Notes under the pieces: generated by a model
Databases searched by the model: none
What the model saw: only the letters and a program-made list of their open reading frames with translations
Told to the model about the DNA's origin: nothing
Translations under genes and position numbers: made by a program
In this document: piece after piece, positions 58,634 to 64,000 of the stretch
How positions within the stretch are numbered: position 1 is the first letter of the stretch
How the letters are laid out: every line of letters starts with the position of its first letter
DNA from: Rhodanobacter glycinis
GTDB taxonomy: Bacteria > Pseudomonadota > Gammaproteobacteria > Xanthomonadales > Rhodanobacteraceae
NCBI RefSeq assembly: GCF_006438785.1
Contig: NZ_RCZB01000004.1
Location: forward strand, 67,810 to 131,809
Length of the DNA stretch: 64,000 bases
Direction of reading: 5' to 3'

Positions 58634-59314
58634 TCAACCCTCGTCGTCCGGCAACGCCGGCATGCTTTCCTGTTCTACCGCCAGGTGGTTGGCGATCAGC
58701 GCCACCTGGGTGCGGTTGTTGACGCCGAGCTTGCGCATGATCGCGGTCATGTGCGCCTTGACGGTGGCTTCGGAGACACCGAGCTCCCACGCGATCTGCT
58801 TGTTGAGCAGCCCTTCGGCGATCATCGTCATGACGCGGAACTGCTGTGGCGTGAGTGTGGCGATCTGTGCGGCAGCAGCGGCCTCATCGGGCCTGAGCTC
58901 GCCGGAGCCGCCGAGCAGAAGATGCGGCAGCCACACGTCGCCGTCGAGCACGGCGCGGATCGCCGCCACGATGTCCTCGCTCGCCGTGGATTTGGGGATA
59001 TAGGCCGAGGCGCCGTGTGCCAGTGCGCGGCGTGCCACCTGCGCTTCTTCATGCCCGGATACCACGATGGTCGGCAGCCCCGGATACTGGCCGCGGATAT
59101 GCGCCAGCGCGGAATAGCCGCGCGCGCCCGGCATGTGCAGGTCGAGCAGCAGCAGCTCGGCTTCGGGAAACTGTTCGATCAGGTCGAGTAATGCCTGCAC
59201 GCCGTCGGCGCTGTGCACCCGCGCCTGTGGCATCGCCGCCAGCACCGCGCGTTGCAAGGCATCGCGGAACAGCGGGTGATCATCGGCGATCAGGATGTCG
59301 GGCATGGTGTCCAT
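58634..59314 (-). CDS. crbR: LuxR/NarL-type response regulator (CrbR/ErdR type)
   Basis: A 226-residue two-domain regulator. The receiver has the acidic pocket (IADD at about 9-12), phospho-acceptor Asp58 (LLLLDLHMPG) and Lys in IPKSTASED. The LuxR HTH (about 150-210) reads LTPQQFRVMTMIAEGLLNKQ and then VSEATVKAHMTAIMRKLGV. It begins 25 bases after the acs stop and so probably shares its transcript. ErdR/CrbR proteins activate acs. An ATG at 59305 is an alternative start. Confidence 0.88.
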   Translation of the reverse strand: MDTMPDILIADDHPLFRDALQRAVLAAMPQARVHSADGVQALLDLIEQFPEAELLLLDLHMPGARGYSALAHIRGQYPGLPTIVVSGHEEAQVARRALAHGASAYIPKSTASEDIVAAIRAVLDGDVWLPHLLLGGSGELRPDEAAAAAQIATLTPQQFRVMTMIAEGLLNKQIAWELGVSEATVKAHMTAIMRKLGVNNRTQVALIANHLAVEQESMPALPDDEG

Positions 59315-59339
59315 TCAACCAGAGGCGATACCCACAAGG

Positions 59340-61280
<1,941 letters not shown>

Positions 61281-61410
61281 GGCTGGGCTCCTGCTGGCTC
61301 GGCGTCGAAGATGGCGACAGGGTAACCGCGGCAGGCAGCAGCGCCCGGCGGTGCGCGAATTTCGAGTGTAGCCCGATCGCCACGACGGTTGCGGCGCTGG
61401 CCGGCATCGA

Positions 61411-61433
61411 CTTTGGTCGAACTTCGACCAAAG
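61411..61433. promoter_or_regulatory. Perfect 11-bp inverted repeat in the acs/porin divergent promoter region
   Basis: CTTTGGTCGAA-C-TTCGACCAAAG is a perfect dyad with one central base. It lies 131 bases before acs and 68 bases before the porin gene. A related half-site, ATCGACTTTGG, recurs near 61478-61488. Position and symmetry suit a dimeric activator, and CrbR/ErdR is the local candidate. Confidence 0.65.
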
Positions 61434-61500
61434 GCGAATAGTCGCGCGCGCTGCAGCATGGCCATGCTCGGCCCGTCATCGACTTTGGGGAGACGCACGC

Positions 61501-62877
61501 ATGACAACGCGATATTCAAACCGTTACAAGGTGCTCGCCCTGAGCATGGCCTGCGCATTGGCGTTGCCGCTGGCGGCACACGCACAGAGCGACGCACGCG
61601 AGCAGCAGCTGGAGCAACGCGTGGCGCAGCTGGAACAGCAGTTGAATGAACTGAAGGCGATGATCCAGGCGCAGAAGACGGCGCCCGCACCGGCGCCCGC
61701 CGCCGCACAGAATGTGGCGGCGGCACCGGCGGCGACACCGGTGTTCAGCAGCGCGCCGGGTGTGTCGGTGGCCTTGCATGGCTTCGTCAGCGCCAGCGCC
61801 TTCAGCCAGAACAAGAGCTTCACCTACGGCAACGGTCAGAACGCGCTGTTCCCGGTGCCCGGCTCGACCGGTTCGCTCAGCGGCGTCGATGTGCGCAACA
61901 CGCGCTTCTGGCTCGATTTCAAAGGGGCGAAGTTCGCCGGTGACTGGATCGGTGGTGGCCGTATCGAGATGGACTTCTTCGGCGGCTTCAACGGCGTCGG
62001 TGCGTACAGCCAGCAGCAACCGACACCGCGGCTGCGCCAGGCCTACATGGACCTGACCAATCCCGAGTCCGGCACCACCGTGCGCATCGGGCAGCAGTGG
62101 GACCTCATGTTCCCGATCGACAACTCACCCACTTCGCTGGCGCATATCGCGTTTCCGCTGGGCTACGGCACCGGTCTGATCGGCTGGCGTTTCCCCGGCG
62201 TGGTGGTGATGCAGGATCTCAATCACGGCAGCACCGGTGCGCAATGGCGGCTGGACGTGGGCGTGTTCGAAGGTAACTGGAGCGGGCCGGGCAACAACGT
62301 CAATTACCTGACTGCCGGCAGCGCCGGTTTCCGCCCGCAGATCGAAGCGCGACTGCACGTGCAGGACAAGAACTGGCTGGCCTATTTCGCCGCGCATTAC
62401 AGCCGCGTCGACCTGAGCGGCGTGGGCGGTACCGCACCGACGCCGATTCAGTCCAGCGTGAAGAGCACCGGCTACGAAATCGGCGGCCAGTGGAAGCCCG
62501 GTCCGTGGACGTTCAAGGGACTGGCCTACACCGGCAACGGTCTCGGCGAAATCTTCGGCGCGATGTCCCAGTTCGGCGACATCAAGGAAACCGGCGGCTT
62601 GGTGCAGGCGGGCTACAGCTTCACGTCGAACTGGAGCCTCTACGCGTTCTACGCGTACAGCAAGCCGAATGCCGATGACGTCATTACCTGGATGGGCAAC
62701 GGCTCGACCGGCCTGCTGCGCAATCGTCAGACCGCGCTGAGCCTGCAGTACACCGCCGGTTCCTACGACCTCAGTGCCGAATGGATGCACGACAAGCTCG
62801 ACTCCACCAGCAACGGCGTGAATCGCAAGACCACCAGCGGCAACCAGGTCAGCCTCAACGCGCTGTATCACTTCTGA
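61501..62877 (+). CDS. DcaP-like trimeric outer-membrane porin
   Basis: A 458-residue porin. A signal peptide (cleavage after AHA near 27) is followed by a short coiled coil (REQQLEQRVAQLEQQLNEL, about 31-56), then an Ala/Pro linker and a beta-barrel ending in VSLNALYHF with the terminal Phe. The N-terminal coiled coil plus 16-strand-type barrel matches DcaP-like porins, which admit carboxylates and other small anions. Divergence from acs across a shared dyad suggests co-regulation with acetate use. Confidence 0.88.
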   Translation: MTTRYSNRYKVLALSMACALALPLAAHAQSDAREQQLEQRVAQLEQQLNELKAMIQAQKTAPAPAPAAAQNVAAAPAATPVFSSAPGVSVALHGFVSASAFSQNKSFTYGNGQNALFPVPGSTGSLSGVDVRNTRFWLDFKGAKFAGDWIGGGRIEMDFFGGFNGVGAYSQQQPTPRLRQAYMDLTNPESGTTVRIGQQWDLMFPIDNSPTSLAHIAFPLGYGTGLIGWRFPGVVVMQDLNHGSTGAQWRLDVGVFEGNWSGPGNNVNYLTAGSAGFRPQIEARLHVQDKNWLAYFAAHYSRVDLSGVGGTAPTPIQSSVKSTGYEIGGQWKPGPWTFKGLAYTGNGLGEIFGAMSQFGDIKETGGLVQAGYSFTSNWSLYAFYAYSKPNADDVITWMGNGSTGLLRNRQTALSLQYTAGSYDLSAEWMHDKLDSTSNGVNRKTTSGNQVSLNALYHF

Positions 62878-62926
62878 AGTGATCTGCGCGGCGGCACCGA
62901 ACGACCTGCCGCGGTAGCGGCGGGAT

Positions 62927-62989
62927 GAGCTGCGGCCCGACCCGAGGGCGACCCGCAGCTCCCGACTTCACCGCGCTGGCGCGGTGAAG
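62927..62989. terminator. Two stacked hairpins between the porin and MHS transporter genes
   Basis: GAGCTGCGG (62927-62935) pairs with CCGCAGCTC (62953-62961). CTTCACCGCG-CTGG-CGCGGTGAAG (62966-62989) is a perfect 10-bp stem with a tetraloop. No T-run follows, so partial attenuation or RNA protection is more likely than a full stop. Confidence 0.5.
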
Positions 62990-63016
62990 CAATCACCAAT
63001 CTTGGGAGGGGACACC

Positions 63017-64000
63017 ATGGCCACCACCGCGATCGACGGAAGTGCCGCGCTCGACGTCAGTCACAAACGTATCATCCTGGCATCCAGCCTGGGCACCGTG
63101 TTCGAGTGGTACGACTTCTACCTGTACGGCTCGCTTGCGGTGATCATCGGCAAGCAGTTTTTCTCCGGCTTGAACGAAGCGAGCCAGCTGGTGTTCGCGC
63201 TGCTGGCGTTTGCCGCTGGTTTCGCGGTGCGTCCGTTCGGCGCGCTGGTATTCGGGCGGGTCGGCGACATGGTCGGGCGCAAGTACACGTTCCTGATCAC
63301 CATCGTGATCATGGGCCTGTCGACCTTCCTGGTCGGCGTGCTGCCCAGCTACGGATCGATCGGCGTGGCCGCGCCGGTGATCCTGATCGCGCTGCGCATG
63401 CTGCAGGGTCTGGCGCTCGGTGGCGAATACGGCGGCGCGGCCACCTATGTGGCCGAGCATGCACCGAAGGGCAAGCGCGGCCTGTACACCAGCTTCATCC
63501 AGATCACCGCCACCTTCGGCCTGTTCTTGTCGCTGCTGGTGATCCTTGGCTGCAAATGGCTGCTCGGCGACAAGTTCGACGACTGGGGCTGGCGCATCCC
63601 GTTCCTGCTGTCGTCACTGCTGCTGGCGGTATCGGTATACATCCGCCTGCAGCTGGCCGAGTCGCCGGTGTTCAAGCAGATGAAGGAGGAAGGCAAGCAC
63701 TCCAAGGCGCCGTTGACCGAGTCGTTCGCGCGCTGGGGCAACCTCAAGCTGGTGCTGCTGGCGTTGTTCGGCGCCACCGCCGGCCAGGCCGTGGTGTGGT
63801 ACTGCGGCCAGTTCTATGCGATGTACTTCCTCGGCAGTACGCTGAAGATCGACGCCACCACCACGCAACTGCTGATTGCGGCGGCGCTGCTGATCGGCAC
63901 GCCGTTCTTCGTGGTGTTTGGCTGGTTGTCCGACAAGATCGGCCGCAAGCCGGTCGTGCTGGCCGGTTGCCTGCTGGCGGCGCTGACCTACTTCCCGATC
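63017..64000 (+). CDS. MHS-family MFS transporter, 5' part
   Basis: The first 328 residues of a metabolite:proton symporter of the major facilitator superfamily, open at the window edge. The FEWYDFYLYG opening, the loop GRVGDMVGRKYTFL (MFS signature between helices 2 and 3) and LALGGEYGGAATYVAEHAP are MHS hallmarks. A second-half GWLSDKIGRKPV loop is also seen. MHS members carry organic acids such as ketoglutarate, citrate, shikimate or proline. Proximity to acs and a porin suggests acetate or another carboxylate, by inference. The ATG follows GGGAGGGG. Confidence 0.9.
   Translation, partial: MATTAIDGSAALDVSHKRIILASSLGTVFEWYDFYLYGSLAVIIGKQFFSGLNEASQLVFALLAFAAGFAVRPFGALVFGRVGDMVGRKYTFLITIVIMGLSTFLVGVLPSYGSIGVAAPVILIALRMLQGLALGGEYGGAATYVAEHAPKGKRGLYTSFIQITATFGLFLSLLVILGCKWLLGDKFDDWGWRIPFLLSSLLLAVSVYIRLQLAESPVFKQMKEEGKHSKAPLTESFARWGNLKLVLLALFGATAGQAVVWYCGQFYAMYFLGSTLKIDATTTQLLIAAALLIGTPFFVVFGWLSDKIGRKPVVLAGCLLAALTYFPI

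Overview
The window is a high-G+C gammaproteobacterial chromosome segment that contains the replication-origin region. Gene content and order point to Xanthomonadales, most likely Rhodanobacteraceae (Rhodanobacter/Dyella/Luteibacter-like). The evidence is rpmH-rnpA-yidC-mnmE diverging from dnaA-dnaN-recF-gyrB, a tonB-exbB-exbD1-exbD2 cluster of the kind known from Xanthomonas, an lptM-dapF-DUF484-xerC run, an HslV with a short propeptide, and Xanthomonad-style intergenic inverted repeats. The species is not identified. All assignments come from reading the sequence; no database search was run.

Layout. 1-4.4 kb: tail of a WYL regulator, an SLC13 permease, a patatin-like protein, DUF488 and a GT2 glycosyltransferase. 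4.7-9.9 kb: parB, parA and rsmG on the minus strand, with a sugar ABC-transporter ATPase and a GH1 beta-glucosidase wedged between parA and rsmG. 10.0-19.6 kb: an SPFH protein, then a carbohydrate-uptake locus (LacI regulator, TonB-dependent receptor, PF10091 glucoamylase-like/GH144-type hydrolase, solute-binding lipoprotein, two permeases). Its ATPase and beta-glucosidase are the two genes on the far side of rsmG. 19.6-28.1 kb: housekeeping genes (pirin, YecA, xth, csp, oligopeptidase A, gamma-carbonic anhydrase, small phosphatase, YkgJ, aroE). 28.2-31.6 kb: a RimK-like ATP-grasp ligase facing a GNAT acetyltransferase, then a lower-G+C secreted orphan. 31.6-38.9 kb: lptM-dapF-DUF484-xerC, hslVU and a ribokinase. 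39-49.4 kb: origin region. 49.6-53.5 kb: TPR protein plus TonB/ExbB/ExbD1/ExbD2. 53.5-64 kb: pdxJ, an Sfp-type PPTase, then an acetate module (SSS-domain hybrid kinase CrbS/MxtR type, LuxR-type regulator, acs, DcaP-like porin, MHS transporter cut by the window edge).

How it fits together. The origin carries DnaA boxes on both sides of dnaA. Two parS sequences lie inside recF, in the same reading frame, and would be bound by the ParB encoded about 40 kb to the left. The TonB complex would energise the receptor of the sugar locus. The acetate module combines a sensor, a regulator, the activating enzyme and two candidate uptake proteins, with an 11-bp inverted repeat in the divergent acs/porin promoter region. 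I found no tRNA, rRNA, CRISPR array, IS element or prophage.
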